Below are positions 1 through 8,300 of a DNA stretch of 64,000 nt, piece after piece. Position 1 is the stretch's first letter; each line of letters begins with the position of its first letter. A program made the position numbers and the translations under genes. Below the pieces are notes generated by a model. That model was given only the letters and a program-made list of their open reading frames with translations. It searched no databases and was not told the DNA's origin. Origin of the DNA: an uncultured Flavobacteriaceae bacterium (GTDB lineage: Bacteria; Bacteroidota; Bacteroidia; Flavobacteriales; Flavobacteriaceae); contig CANKZG010000002.1 in NCBI GenBank assembly GCA_947488435.1, forward strand, positions 1 to 64,000, given 5' to 3'.

Positions 1-69
1 CCCTATGTTGTTTTGAATAATCATGCGGCAGCATAAAAACTAAAAAATATTTGGATTTGATCTTGGAAT

Positions 70-181
70 ACGTATAAGAATAGTGGCGGTTTTAAGACCA
101 TAGACTTTTCAATTTAGACCAAAGTTTATTGTTGTTATTATCTTTTGTTTCGGCAGAACTTCCGCCATTATTTTTATACGT
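70..181. repeat. Long inverted repeat, attC-like hairpin
   Basis: Arms at 70-89 and 162-181 are inverted copies: 18 of 20 positions pair and the other two are G-T wobbles. They enclose a 72-nt loop. The right arm runs directly into TTGTTAGCTGTA, where the stop codon of the neighbouring leftward gene lies. No T run follows on either side, so a simple terminator is unlikely. The form (long imperfect hairpin overlapping a gene end) recalls integron-type recombination sites, but the ends do not match the classical attC consensus exactly and no integron integrase is in the window. The rest of 1-183 shows nothing else that I can identify. Confidence 0.5.
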
Positions 182-183
182 TG

Positions 184-1269
184 TTAGCTGTAGGTTTTTA
201 ATTTAAGTTTAGTCTTATCTCGTTTTGCACTTATCCAAGGAATTTTAGTTATTGAACGCTCAATATTTTCTTTCATGAAATTTTCACGATCGATATAATT
301 TTCCAACTTTATGTTTGAAACGAATAAAGGAAATGAATTTGATTTATCCTTGAATTTATAGTTTATGTATAAAGCTAAGACACCATTCCTATAAAGCGTT
401 TCTTTTTGTGCAGTAGTTTCATTTTTTGTATACTCATTATAAGCACATAAATATACTCTTGCTGTATTTTTATCATAAAACTCAAAAGTTGAGTCATGAA
501 TCAGTGTCATTAAACAAACTAATATTTCTTCGATATTATTTTTAATGATATTAGTAAATTTCGAATCAATATTAAAATCATTTAAGATTCTCGTAAAGTT
601 AAATTCAAAGTCATCGCTTAAAGAGTTAGTCTCAAAAACAGAATGAAAATGAATAGCCCCTCTAATTACTTTTTGCAAAGAATCAATACTTGAATTAATT
701 TTTTGGACTAATTCTTGGAGTTTTAGAACTGAATTTTGAATTTCTCTATTTTCACTTATGTTAGATGATTTTTGAAGTAACGAAATCATCTTTTTGGTTT
801 TTAAGGTCTTTAGATAATAAAATCCATCCTTTTTTATGTAATTTTCTTTCAGGGTTTTTTCCGCTTCTGATTTTGTAAATCCGGTATATTTAATTAAGTG
901 ACTTTCGGGCAAATCATCAAGTCCGTCAATATACAATATATTGAATAATTTAGAGTCAATTTTTTCTAAATCAACACCTCCTAGCATAAAATCACTTAGT
1001 TCTTCTTCTGTTTTTATCGCTGGTACATTTTTTAGTACTTGTTCTTCTACTAATTTAAATTTGGCATACCTTGAGTTAACTTTTTTATGGAAAATTCCTT
1101 TATTCCTTTTTGGATGAGCAATGAAGTGAGCTAATTCTTTCACTAACCCATTATATCTTAAATATTCTCTTGAAACTATTAATAAAGTCCGAATTGTTTC
1201 TTCGTCAAACTCTCTCTTTTCAATTTTGATTAGAGATTCAGTAAGTGCTTGCTTTATTTTTATTGACAT
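184..1269 (-). CDS. Hypothetical protein (about 361 aa) in a cassette-like unit
   Basis: I do not recognise this family. The protein is Lys/Glu-rich, mostly helical in appearance, with no signal peptide or membrane segment. The reading frame can be extended to 1320, but that extension runs through the repeat at 1289-1304, so I prefer the ATG at 1269 (protein starting MSIKIKQAL). No SD site precedes it. The TAA stop lies inside the boundary motif AGCTAACAACG, and an inverted copy of that motif sits just upstream of the gene (15 of 16 bases). This arrangement suggests a one-gene mobile cassette. Function unknown. Confidence 0.6.
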   Translation of the reverse strand: MSIKIKQALTESLIKIEKREFDEETIRTLLIVSREYLRYNGLVKELAHFIAHPKRNKGIFHKKVNSRYAKFKLVEEQVLKNVPAIKTEEELSDFMLGGVDLEKIDSKLFNILYIDGLDDLPESHLIKYTGFTKSEAEKTLKENYIKKDGFYYLKTLKTKKMISLLQKSSNISENREIQNSVLKLQELVQKINSSIDSLQKVIRGAIHFHSVFETNSLSDDFEFNFTRILNDFNIDSKFTNIIKNNIEEILVCLMTLIHDSTFEFYDKNTARVYLCAYNEYTKNETTAQKETLYRNGVLALYINYKFKDKSNSFPLFVSNIKLENYIDRENFMKENIERSITKIPWISAKRDKTKLKLKTYS

Positions 1270-1288
1270 TATTTGCACTTGGTTTATT

Positions 1289-1304
1289 AACTTACAGCTA
1301 ACAA
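1289..1304. repeat. Inverted copy of TTGTTAGCTGTARGTT boundary motif
   Basis: The minus strand reads TTGTTAGCTGTAAGTT here. The plus strand at 181-196 reads TTGTTAGCTGTAGGTT. The two copies therefore flank the gene 184-1269 as an inverted repeat with one mismatch in 16. Seen directly; the interpretation as a cassette edge is inference. Confidence 0.55.
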
Positions 1305-1401
1305 TTGGATAAGCGTACAAGTACGTTTATTTCCTTTTTAGAATTACTAATCTAAGGAATTTACAATTATATTTAGGAATAGAATTATCTATAAACATAA
1401 T

Positions 1402-1710
1402 CACTGCTTAGGGGAGATGTCTGATCCGTCAGAGCACTGCTTAGGGTTAACAAATGTGCACGTAAAGAAGTTTGTGTTCACCCTAATATTTGCATACAAT
1501 GTGGTGTATATGACGCAAGATAGTCACATTTTTGGAGCTTAGGGTAAAAACTGTTATTGAACACAGCGTGCGCACGTAAAGTAAAATATAATGAGCTGTG
1601 CTTAGGGGTGAAATGAATTTTTCTGTAACACCTTATTCTATTGGGATACAACCTTAGATATAAAATAAAAACACCATAGGGGCGTGAGCTGTGTTTAATA
1701 TTTTACCCTA
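1402..1710. repeat. Intergenic region with four GCTTAGGG repeats
   Basis: This is the gene-free stretch 1270-1727. GCTTAGGG occurs at 1406-1413, 1439-1446, 1537-1544 and 1600-1607. The first two copies share the longer CACTGCTTAGGG. GCACGTAAAG occurs twice (1458-1467, 1572-1581), the second time within the perfect palindrome CGTGCGCACG (1567-1576). GAGCTGTG also occurs twice, and inverted ACCCTAA copies lie near 1480 and 1705. No open frame of useful length was seen. The spacing is irregular, so it is not a CRISPR array. It could be a regulatory or replication-related repeat cluster, or the remains of cassette boundaries. Confidence 0.45.
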
Positions 1711-1727
1711 AACCTAAGGATTTATAG

Positions 1728-2666
1728 TTAAGCTTTTTCAATTTTTTTACCAATCAGGTTTAATAGACCAATAGCAAGTGTATACGCTAAATAAGCATCT
1801 TCTCTAGTAACATTGGGTTTAGGGATAAAATTACCTTGTTCATCTTTTTCATGAATATATTTGGATAAGAATTTAAAAAAATTCCAAATCGCGTCATATA
1901 AATTTTTTATACCTTCAGTACTATGATGATCTTCCCTTAAAAGTTTGTCAAATTCCTCTTTAAATTGCTTATTGCCGGGTTTTGGATTGCCAATCCTTGC
2001 ATCTTCAAAGAAGCGCCTTGCTAACCAAAGAGTTTTTTCCCAATCCCCTGATCTAATACAGGAATTCATAGTCTCGCAATTTTCAGTTAATGTATCATAT
2101 AGTTTAGACCAGAATTCTGAGACCTTCTTGTTTTCAGGTATAGTTAATTCGAGAAGTAAAAAGTTGCCGATACCTAGGGACTTTGAAAACCTATTAATCC
2201 AATCACTTTGAGGAATAAGAAAGGTTTGACGTTCTTGAGATATTTTTATCTCCATAAAATCTTTATTTGAGATACTATCGGGTTCTGCCACGAGGCGTAA
2301 AGTTTTTACAATAAACTCACACGAAAAATAAACTGCTTTTTCCTGATATTTCTCCCTCTCTAATTCAATTACGTCAATAGCTTTTTTTGTTAATTGGGTG
2401 GTTAATGAGCAATGTGTTCTATACTCCTTTTCGTTACGACGGTTTTGTTTATAGGCTTCGGGAAGTATTTTAAGAAAATGACTTTTGTCATTATCAATAT
2501 GGTGTTCAGCAATTAATGAAAGAGTTTTGCCGCTTGATGTCTTCAATTTGCCTGATAGAGATATAGGCACTTCTATTTCTCGATAAAACTCCAAATCGAC
2601 ATCAATAATGAGGCTAGGGTTGACAGCTTGTTGGTCAACATAAATTCTGCGGATAGAAACTCTCAT
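1728..2666 (-). CDS. Hypothetical protein, possible helical HEPN-like C-terminus
   Basis: A 312-aa soluble protein of unknown family. The N-terminal half looks beta-rich. The last 100 residues are helical, with a stretch (NFFKFLSKYIHEKDE, about residues 264-278) reminiscent of the helix found in HEPN and abortive-infection C-terminal domains; I cannot confirm this by eye. ATG start at 2666 with no SD site, like the other cargo genes and unlike the relaxase set. It is leftward, with the repeat cluster downstream. A role in phage or plasmid defence is possible from location only. Confidence 0.55.
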   Translation of the reverse strand: MRVSIRRIYVDQQAVNPSLIIDVDLEFYREIEVPISLSGKLKTSSGKTLSLIAEHHIDNDKSHFLKILPEAYKQNRRNEKEYRTHCSLTTQLTKKAIDVIELEREKYQEKAVYFSCEFIVKTLRLVAEPDSISNKDFMEIKISQERQTFLIPQSDWINRFSKSLGIGNFLLLELTIPENKKVSEFWSKLYDTLTENCETMNSCIRSGDWEKTLWLARRFFEDARIGNPKPGNKQFKEEFDKLLREDHHSTEGIKNLYDAIWNFFKFLSKYIHEKDEQGNFIPKPNVTREDAYLAYTLAIGLLNLIGKKIEKA

Positions 2667-2794
2667 ATAAATAATTTAGTAGGAAATTAACTATTTTCTA
2701 TCAAATATTTACGTTAAAACTATAGATTTGGAAAAAAGCAAGCGAAGCGCGCAGCCCAAACCTTACCTAACTAATCTATGCAGTGTTTTTGATA

Positions 2795-2826
2795 AAATAA
2801 AAAGCCGCTCGGTGAGGAACGGCTTT
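2795..2826 (-). terminator. Rho-independent terminator after DUF3768 gene
   Basis: AAAGCCG (2801-2807) pairs with CGGCTTT (2820-2826), with an inner CTC/GAG pairing. Reading leftward, the hairpin is followed by TTTTTATTTTAT. Confidence 0.7.
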
Positions 2827-2848
2827 CATGATAATTATAGCTTATGAT

Positions 2849-3217
2849 TTAATATTCATTAGCTAACATCATCGTTAATACTCTAATGGTTATATCTGGA
2901 TTTGATGGATCTTCAGAACCATCTTCAAGATCATTGCTGTAATAATTAATCTTCCAAATAATGTCATGTTGATTGACTTTGAATGCTCCAAGATCATGCT
3001 CACTATAGGGGTCATTCTCATAGTTAAAATCATTGAAATTTCTCAATCTATTTAATGCTTCAAATTTGTCAAACATGTCAAGGCTGCTAAAACCTTGGGT
3101 CATAACACATCGTCCACGAGGTGTATTGTCCCAATCAACATCTTGAATGGACAAGCCTATTGTTTTTCGATATGCATCATTTTGTTGTCTAATTTCTTTT
3201 ATTAATTGATCTGTCAT
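2849..3217 (-). CDS. DUF3768-like protein
   Basis: A 122-aa acidic soluble protein. The pattern (an N-terminal helix, then DVDWDNTPRGRCVMTQG, then FDKFEALNRLRNFNDFNYENDPYSEHDLGAF, then WKINYYSNDLEDGSEDP) matches my memory of DUF3768 proteins, which are best known from alphaproteobacterial plasmids and mobile elements. Their function is unknown. The start at 3217 is well fixed by AAAGGAG seven bases upstream. It is followed by its own terminator and separated from the next leftward gene (3263-3499) by another. The strong SD site and the family both suggest that this gene came with the MobF relaxase from a proteobacterial source. Confidence 0.7.
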   Translation of the reverse strand: MTDQLIKEIRQQNDAYRKTIGLSIQDVDWDNTPRGRCVMTQGFSSLDMFDKFEALNRLRNFNDFNYENDPYSEHDLGAFKVNQHDIIWKINYYSNDLEDGSEDPSNPDITIRVLTMMLANEY

Positions 3218-3233
3218 TTTTTTCTCCTTTAAA

Positions 3234-3259
3234 AGAAAAAGGGAGCCGAAGCTCCCTTT
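3234..3259 (-). terminator. Rho-independent terminator
   Basis: GGGAGC-CGAA-GCTCCC (3241-3256) flanked by AAA/TTT. Leftward it is followed by TTTTTCTTTT. It separates the small basic protein gene from the DUF3768 gene. Confidence 0.7.
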
Positions 3260-3262
3260 AAG

Positions 3263-3499
3263 TTAAGATTTCAGTTGTGAAACATTGGGTTTTGTTTGAC
3301 CGTCCTCTTTTGGTTTGTTTTCAAAAGCCACGATGTCATCCAGAGCAATATTAAATCCATTACCTTTTTCGTGTTTCCACGCGGCGCCAATGCGTAATCG
3401 GATGGGACTGCCATTAACGTAGTTGGTTACAAAAAGTGTATGGGTTGGTCTTTTACCTTTTTCCCCTTCTTTGGTTTGTTTTTTGGTTTGTGTTGTCAT
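3263..3499 (-). CDS. Small basic protein of MobF-type elements
   Basis: A 78-aa protein with a Lys/Gln-rich N-terminus followed by a predicted beta-strand section containing the phrase SPIRLRIGAAWKHEKGNGFNI. The frame continues upstream to 3517, but GGAG sits 8 bases before the ATG at 3499, so that start is preferred. Similar small proteins accompany relaxase genes in proteobacterial plasmids, as far as I recall; function unknown. It is divergent from the relaxase gene, with the putative oriT between them. Confidence 0.6.
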   Translation of the reverse strand: MTTQTKKQTKEGEKGKRPTHTLFVTNYVNGSPIRLRIGAAWKHEKGNGFNIALDDIVAFENKPKEDGQTKPNVSQLKS

Positions 3500-3532
3500 A
3501 GTCAATCTCCTTTTCATGACATTTTAAGTTGA

Positions 3533-3641
3533 TGCCAGACTGATCGGCACAGAATAAGCGACCGTATTTTTTCTCGAAACCACACGTTTATGCGGGCCAG
3601 TAGAGAGAAAAAATCAGCGACTGTGCTAAAAGGACTTGGCA
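3533..3641. other. Candidate origin of transfer (oriT): nested inverted repeats
   Basis: Three nested inverted repeats share one centre: TGCCA (3533-3537)/TGGCA (3637-3641), GCACAG (3547-3552)/CTGTGC (3621-3626), and a perfect 10-bp pair ATTTTTTCTC (3566-3575)/GAGAAAAAAT (3605-3614). The 29-nt central loop carries GTGTGGTTT on the minus strand (3577-3585), resembling the GTGTGGT of F-type MobF nic regions as I remember them. AGCGAC is also directly repeated (3557-3562, 3616-3621). MobF oriT sites commonly lie just upstream of the relaxase gene, which begins 200 bp away. The repeats are seen directly; the oriT assignment is inference. Confidence 0.5.
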
Positions 3642-3677
3642 GACTTAAAAGATTTTAAAAAAGATTTCGGTAATTAA

Positions 3678-3692
3678 TGACGCACTTAAAAA
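3678..3692 (+). promoter_or_regulatory. Putative operator (TGACGCACTTAAAAA), relaxase copy
   Basis: An exact 15-base match to the minus strand at 11674-11688, upstream of the XRE regulator gene. Here it lies between the candidate oriT and the relaxase gene. A shared operator for the element's own regulator would explain both positions. Confidence 0.4.
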
Positions 3693-3839
3693 CCATCAAA
3701 TAATGATGGGAAGGAAAAATAACAAAAATAACGCTTATATTTAAACCACTTATTACTTAAGGCTCTCCCAAAATTTGCGTGCGTATTCCTTCCCCCGAAC
3801 TCGCGTAAAATATTTATTTGATTTTTCTTAGGAGAGCAT

Positions 3840-6548
3840 ATGATCAGAATGTATCAGTGCCAAACGACTGCGCAAGCAAAGGATTATTTCCGAGATGCGC
3901 TGTCTAAGGCAGACTATTATTTAGAAGACCAAGAGCTTAATGGGCAGTTCAACGGTAATATAGCCAAGCGATTAGGATTGGAAGGTCAAATCGTTGATAC
4001 AGATACATTCAATAAACTCTGCGATAATATTAATCCAAAAGACGGCGGGTCTTTAACACCAAGAACATTGAGCGATCGACGGGTTGGCTATGATATCAGT
4101 TTTCACTGTCCAAAATCGGTTTCTATAATTCATGGGCTAACCCAAGACAAAAATATCCTGAATTCTTTCGAAGAAAGTGTGCATGAAACCATGCTAGAAA
4201 TGCAAGCAGATATGCAAGTGCGTGTTCGTTCTCAGGGTCAATATGATGACCGCTCTGCGCCAGAACTGATCTGGGCGAACTTTGTTCACCAAACTGCTAG
4301 ACCTGTGGATGGTTTGCCGCCCGATCCTCATTTACATTGCCACTGTTTTACCTTTAATGTCAATTATGATAGAGTAGAGGATAAATTTAAAGCTGGACAG
4401 TTTCATAATATCAAGCGTGATATGCCCTATTATCAAGCAAGGTTTCACAAAAGATTGGCTGATAAACTAGCTACACACAATTATGCTGTTCGAAAAACCC
4501 GAGATGGTTTTGAATTGGTTGTTGTTCCACAAAAGGCTATTGATCATTTTTCCAAACGCACTAACCATATTGGGCAAGTTGCTCAAGAAAGAGAGATTAC
4601 TAATCCAAAAGAGTTAGATCAACTGGGCGGTCGCACGCGTGCTAAAAAGCAAAAAAGTCTGACAATGCCGCAATTGCGTGAAAAATGGCATGGTCAACTT
4701 ATTGAAGAAGGTATTGATAGTAACGATCAAAGCGAAGTCAGAACGACGGACAAAAAACTTACTGCAAAGCAGGCTATTGATTATGCGATTAATCATGTCT
4801 TTGCACGTAACTCTGTGAAAAGAGATCGGCAAATTTTGGCAGAAGGTTATAAATATGCAGTCGATAATGTTGTTATTGAATTGGACGATGTGGATAAAGC
4901 TTTAAGCCAAAATGATGAGGTTTTTAAGATCCCTGTTGGAAACCAACTGCTTTGCACAACAGCTTTGGTACATGGAGAAGAACGTAAAATGGTCAATTTG
5001 GCAAGAGATGGTATTGGAAAGTTTCGACCCTTGCAACCCGATTTTGATAAAACTAAGTTTAAGCACCTTAATGAAGAACAAAGCAAAGCTCTGCATCATG
5101 TGATGAAATCCCAAGACCGTCTGACCATGATCCGCGGTGGCGCAGGTACTGGCAAGACAACCCTTTTAAAAACAGCCATTCCAACAATTGAAAAGTCAGG
5201 TAAACAGGTGTTTTTATTTGCACCAACGGCGGAAGCATCGCGCGATGTTTTACACAAAGAAGGATTTGATAAGGCTGATACGGTTGCAAGGTTGCTAATG
5301 GATAAAGAGTTGCATAAACAGATAGACGGTCAGATTATCTGGGTTGATGAAGCTGGAATGCTTGGCACAAAGGATATGGCGAAGGTTTTGGAATTGGTTG
5401 ATAAACACAAAGCTCGTTTGATCTTATCTGGGGATGAACGACAACATACGGCTGTACAACGCGGTGATGCGATGCGTATTTTAAAAACTGTAGCCCATAT
5501 TCCCCATATATCAATTAATACAATTTATCGGCAAAAACTCGAGCCTTATAAACAAGCAGTACAATCCATCAGTCAGGGAAACATTGCCACAGGATTTAAA
5601 CAGTTGAACAAACAAGGTTCTATAAAACAAGTTAAATCCGATCAGGTTGCCGATCATTTAGTTCGGGATTACATAGCGGCTCGAAAGGAGAAAAAGTCAG
5701 CTTTGGTGATTTCGCCAACACGACATAAACGACGAGAGATTAATCAAGCGATTCGAGAAAAGTTAAAAGAAAATGGTCTGATTAGTAAACAAGAGAAGAC
5801 CGTTACCATCTATGATAATCTATATCTCACAGATGCGCAGAAACGGGATATTCGATTTTATAAAAAAGGTCAGATCATACAAACTCATCAGAACATACCT
5901 GGTATTAAACGAGGTTCAACGCTGACAATTAGTGAAATTGAAAATAAAACGGTGAAAATCAAAGATGCCCAAGGTAGACATCATATCCTGCCATTACAAC
6001 GGGCAAAGGATTATGATGTCTATATCAAGCGTGAGATTACTTTGAGTAAAGGCGATGAAATCAGGCTTACCAAGAATGGTATAGACGACCAAGGTAAACG
6101 ATTGAATAATGGGACAGTTTTAACTGTGACCAAAATCAATCAATTTGGTGAGATTGAAACACTTAAAAAGTCCAAGAATAAGGAAACCCGTAAAATCCTT
6201 AAATTCAATCAAGGTAATTTTGATTATGCCTATTGTCATACCTCCTATGGAGCACAAGGAAAGACAGTTGATAGGGTCATCATTGCCCAACCTGCATCAA
6301 CTTTCCCTGCCAGTAATCAAAAACAATTTTATGTATCCGTATCACGTGGGAGGGAAGGTGTTACCATTTATACCGATGATAAAGAAGATTTGCTCAAAAC
6401 GATTCAAAAATCAGGCGATCGTCAGGCGGCTACGGAGTTAATAAATGACGATTATTTCAAAACCAGAACGGTTGATATTGAAATACCTAAAACTAAAGAA
6501 ATAGAAAAACCAGAAATACCAACAAAGGAGTATGAACCAGACCTATAA
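3840..6548 (+). CDS. MobF-family conjugative relaxase/helicase (TrwC/TraI type)
   Basis: A 902-aa protein that would nick the transfer origin, attach covalently to the 5' end and unwind the strand for conjugation. Residues 1-300 form the TrwC relaxase domain: tandem Tyr26-Tyr27 near the N-terminus, and the three-His metal motif HLHCHC (His164, 166, 168). Residues 400-860 form a RecD-like SF1 helicase, with Walker A GGAGTGKT (about 433), Walker B WVDEAGML and a C-terminal SYGAQGKTVDRV / VSVSRGRE pair. It starts at the ATG at 3840 with GGAGAG 8 bases upstream. That SD core can pair with GCTCTCC at 3762-3768. MobF is unusual in Bacteroidota. No coupling protein or type IV secretion genes are in the window, so this looks like a mobilizable element or part of a larger one. 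Confidence 0.93.
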   Translation: MIRMYQCQTTAQAKDYFRDALSKADYYLEDQELNGQFNGNIAKRLGLEGQIVDTDTFNKLCDNINPKDGGSLTPRTLSDRRVGYDISFHCPKSVSIIHGLTQDKNILNSFEESVHETMLEMQADMQVRVRSQGQYDDRSAPELIWANFVHQTARPVDGLPPDPHLHCHCFTFNVNYDRVEDKFKAGQFHNIKRDMPYYQARFHKRLADKLATHNYAVRKTRDGFELVVVPQKAIDHFSKRTNHIGQVAQEREITNPKELDQLGGRTRAKKQKSLTMPQLREKWHGQLIEEGIDSNDQSEVRTTDKKLTAKQAIDYAINHVFARNSVKRDRQILAEGYKYAVDNVVIELDDVDKALSQNDEVFKIPVGNQLLCTTALVHGEERKMVNLARDGIGKFRPLQPDFDKTKFKHLNEEQSKALHHVMKSQDRLTMIRGGAGTGKTTLLKTAIPTIEKSGKQVFLFAPTAEASRDVLHKEGFDKADTVARLLMDKELHKQIDGQIIWVDEAGMLGTKDMAKVLELVDKHKARLILSGDERQHTAVQRGDAMRILKTVAHIPHISINTIYRQKLEPYKQAVQSISQGNIATGFKQLNKQGSIKQVKSDQVADHLVRDYIAARKEKKSALVISPTRHKRREINQAIREKLKENGLISKQEKTVTIYDNLYLTDAQKRDIRFYKKGQIIQTHQNIPGIKRGSTLTISEIENKTVKIKDAQGRHHILPLQRAKDYDVYIKREITLSKGDEIRLTKNGIDDQGKRLNNGTVLTVTKINQFGEIETLKKSKNKETRKILKFNQGNFDYAYCHTSYGAQGKTVDRVIIAQPASTFPASNQKQFYVSVSRGREGVTIYTDDKEDLLKTIQKSGDRQAATELINDDYFKTRTVDIEIPKTKEIEKPEIPTKEYEPDL

Positions 6549-6581
6549 TTTTGAAAATGTGTTTAATTTATATAATAAATA

Positions 6582-7760
6582 ATGACTCTCAGAAGGCTAC
6601 TATATATAATGTTGGTATCCACTTTAATATCCATTGCAGGAGTATATACAGCATATAACGGTATAACTTCCTCACAGGCATGGATGGAATGGGGTGATGA
6701 TAGAATATGGAAGATAGATATCATCAGATTATTATATGTGCTTTTAATTTCTATTTTTTTGACAAGAACGACATTGCGTTCTAGATATGAAGAACTTCCA
6801 GATCACTACAAATTTAAATTTGATCTTTTGAATATCTCTATAATTGTTTTTTGCATACTAATTGTTACTTATCTTAACTTCATTTATTACCCTCCTAATT
6901 TTTGTAAAGAAATTCTTCAAAGTGTATTTGTTTCTGAAGAAACTAAATTATTAGTTAAGCAGAACTATTTTGATCAAATTTACAAACCCTATTTTTTTTA
7001 TTTTTTCTACACCATCTGTTTATGGATGGGAATAATTGCTCCCACATTTTCGATTTTTGTCAAAGGATTTATAATTGATTATAAGAAAACAAGAAAAATT
7101 TTTCATGAGATAAAAAGGTTTGACGTCTCAAAAGAGTTTAAAAAAATCCATAAAAAAAAACCAGACTTGAAATCTATAAAAAGATTACTTTCAATAGTAG
7201 AAGACTATAGAGTTAGATATGAAGAATCCCTTAGAGATTTAGTTCAGAGATATGCCCCTATGATATTATTGGTTTTCATTGGTCATTCCACAAATGTAAT
7301 ATACACCTCCTCTGGATTGGATTTAGGAAATAACAGAGAGCTTGCTAATACAATGACTGAAGAAGCGAGATCAAGCTATAATTGGATAGTAACTTTTTAT
7401 CTTATTGTATGCCTGATATTTGCTTATTATTTCGCAAAGGTTCTAAGTAATTTTTTTAATGTGATAGAAAAAAAATTGAATGATCTAAGAAACTATGTTG
7501 AGAGGAATAAATACTCCTTTGAATATAAAAATGAGATAAGAGTTAGAGAAAAGCAGTGGACACTTAAAGAGATCAATATTTTTATTTATCTATGGAATAA
7601 AGTATTTAAGACCCGGTCAATATATCTCCCATTCTTAATATTTGTATCAATTATTGTTTGGCAAAGTATTATTAAGGGAAATATAGAATGGTTATTGCCA
7701 AAGGAAATAATCGATTTTATACAGGACATTTTTATTCGTGACATTGATGGAAACAGATAA
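6582..7760 (+). CDS. Uncharacterised protein with about seven membrane segments
   Basis: A 392-aa protein of no family I recognise. Hydrophobic segments lie at about residues 5-22, 46-62, 84-104, 137-163, 226-242, 270-291 and 347-363. A long Lys-rich cytoplasmic stretch (165-220) contains RKIFHEIKRFD and a helix with YRVRYEESLRDLVQ. It begins 33 bp after the relaxase stop without an SD site and is followed after 11 bp by the 131-aa gene, so it probably shares a transcript with the relaxase or heads a small cargo operon. Its lower GC content than the relaxase suggests separate origin. Confidence 0.6.
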   Translation: MTLRRLLYIMLVSTLISIAGVYTAYNGITSSQAWMEWGDDRIWKIDIIRLLYVLLISIFLTRTTLRSRYEELPDHYKFKFDLLNISIIVFCILIVTYLNFIYYPPNFCKEILQSVFVSEETKLLVKQNYFDQIYKPYFFYFFYTICLWMGIIAPTFSIFVKGFIIDYKKTRKIFHEIKRFDVSKEFKKIHKKKPDLKSIKRLLSIVEDYRVRYEESLRDLVQRYAPMILLVFIGHSTNVIYTSSGLDLGNNRELANTMTEEARSSYNWIVTFYLIVCLIFAYYFAKVLSNFFNVIEKKLNDLRNYVERNKYSFEYKNEIRVREKQWTLKEINIFIYLWNKVFKTRSIYLPFLIFVSIIVWQSIIKGNIEWLLPKEIIDFIQDIFIRDIDGNR

Positions 7761-7771
7761 TTTACTAGAAC

Positions 7772-8167
7772 ATGGGTGATAACTATAGTTTTAAAACCCT
7801 GACTCTTGTTAGGCAAAACGGAAAACCAGAAGAAAAAGATGATGCAAATGATTTAAAAGTCTATGAAACGGGTGATACTCGAACCATCGACTTTATCCAA
7901 AAGAATGGAACACGACAATGTTTTGCTTATTCACATATGCTGACCGCATGGTACGGCAAAGAAAATGAAGATCGTGTCGTAAAAGTATTTTTTGCTACCC
8001 ATACCGTTACGATCTACGGTTATTGTTTAGAGGGAATTTATGAGCATCTATGCTCACAAAATATTAAATCAGTAAAAGCACACGATGAGCGATATTCGGA
8101 TTTAGTGCAAGAAGGAAACCCATTTATTATTAGGTTGAAAGTTGAATGGAGAAATAATGATAACTAA
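7772..8167 (+). CDS. Hypothetical protein (131 aa)
   Basis: A soluble, mixed alpha/beta protein with no recognised family. It has a central beta section (RTIDFIQKNGTRQCFAYSHM, then VVKVFFATHTVTIYGYCLEG) and a C-terminal helix. The ATG at 7772 has no SD site. It is 11 bp from the membrane protein upstream, which suggests co-expression. A beta-rich fold binding a small ligand would be possible, but nothing in the sequence proves it. Confidence 0.55.
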   Translation: MGDNYSFKTLTLVRQNGKPEEKDDANDLKVYETGDTRTIDFIQKNGTRQCFAYSHMLTAWYGKENEDRVVKVFFATHTVTIYGYCLEGIYEHLCSQNIKSVKAHDERYSDLVQEGNPFIIRLKVEWRNNDN

Positions 8168-8300
8168 TTAGTAAATAATTTATATAACATTAAGAAATTT
8201 TAACTTTTTTTTTATTTTTAGCCAATTGCGAATGATTAATATTTTTTAATAGTAATCTTTGAGTAGAGAATCAAAACTTGTGAAATTTAAATCCTAAAAT

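Noticed and set aside
1402-1710. CRISPR array
   Set aside because: Repeat units are only 8-12 bases with irregular spacing and no cas genes are present.
1945-2211. Plus-strand frame of 88 codons inside the 312-aa gene
   Set aside because: Antisense to a longer frame with protein-like composition; no start context.
4614-5289. Several minus-strand open frames inside the relaxase gene
   Set aside because: They are antisense shadows of the conserved relaxase/helicase sequence.
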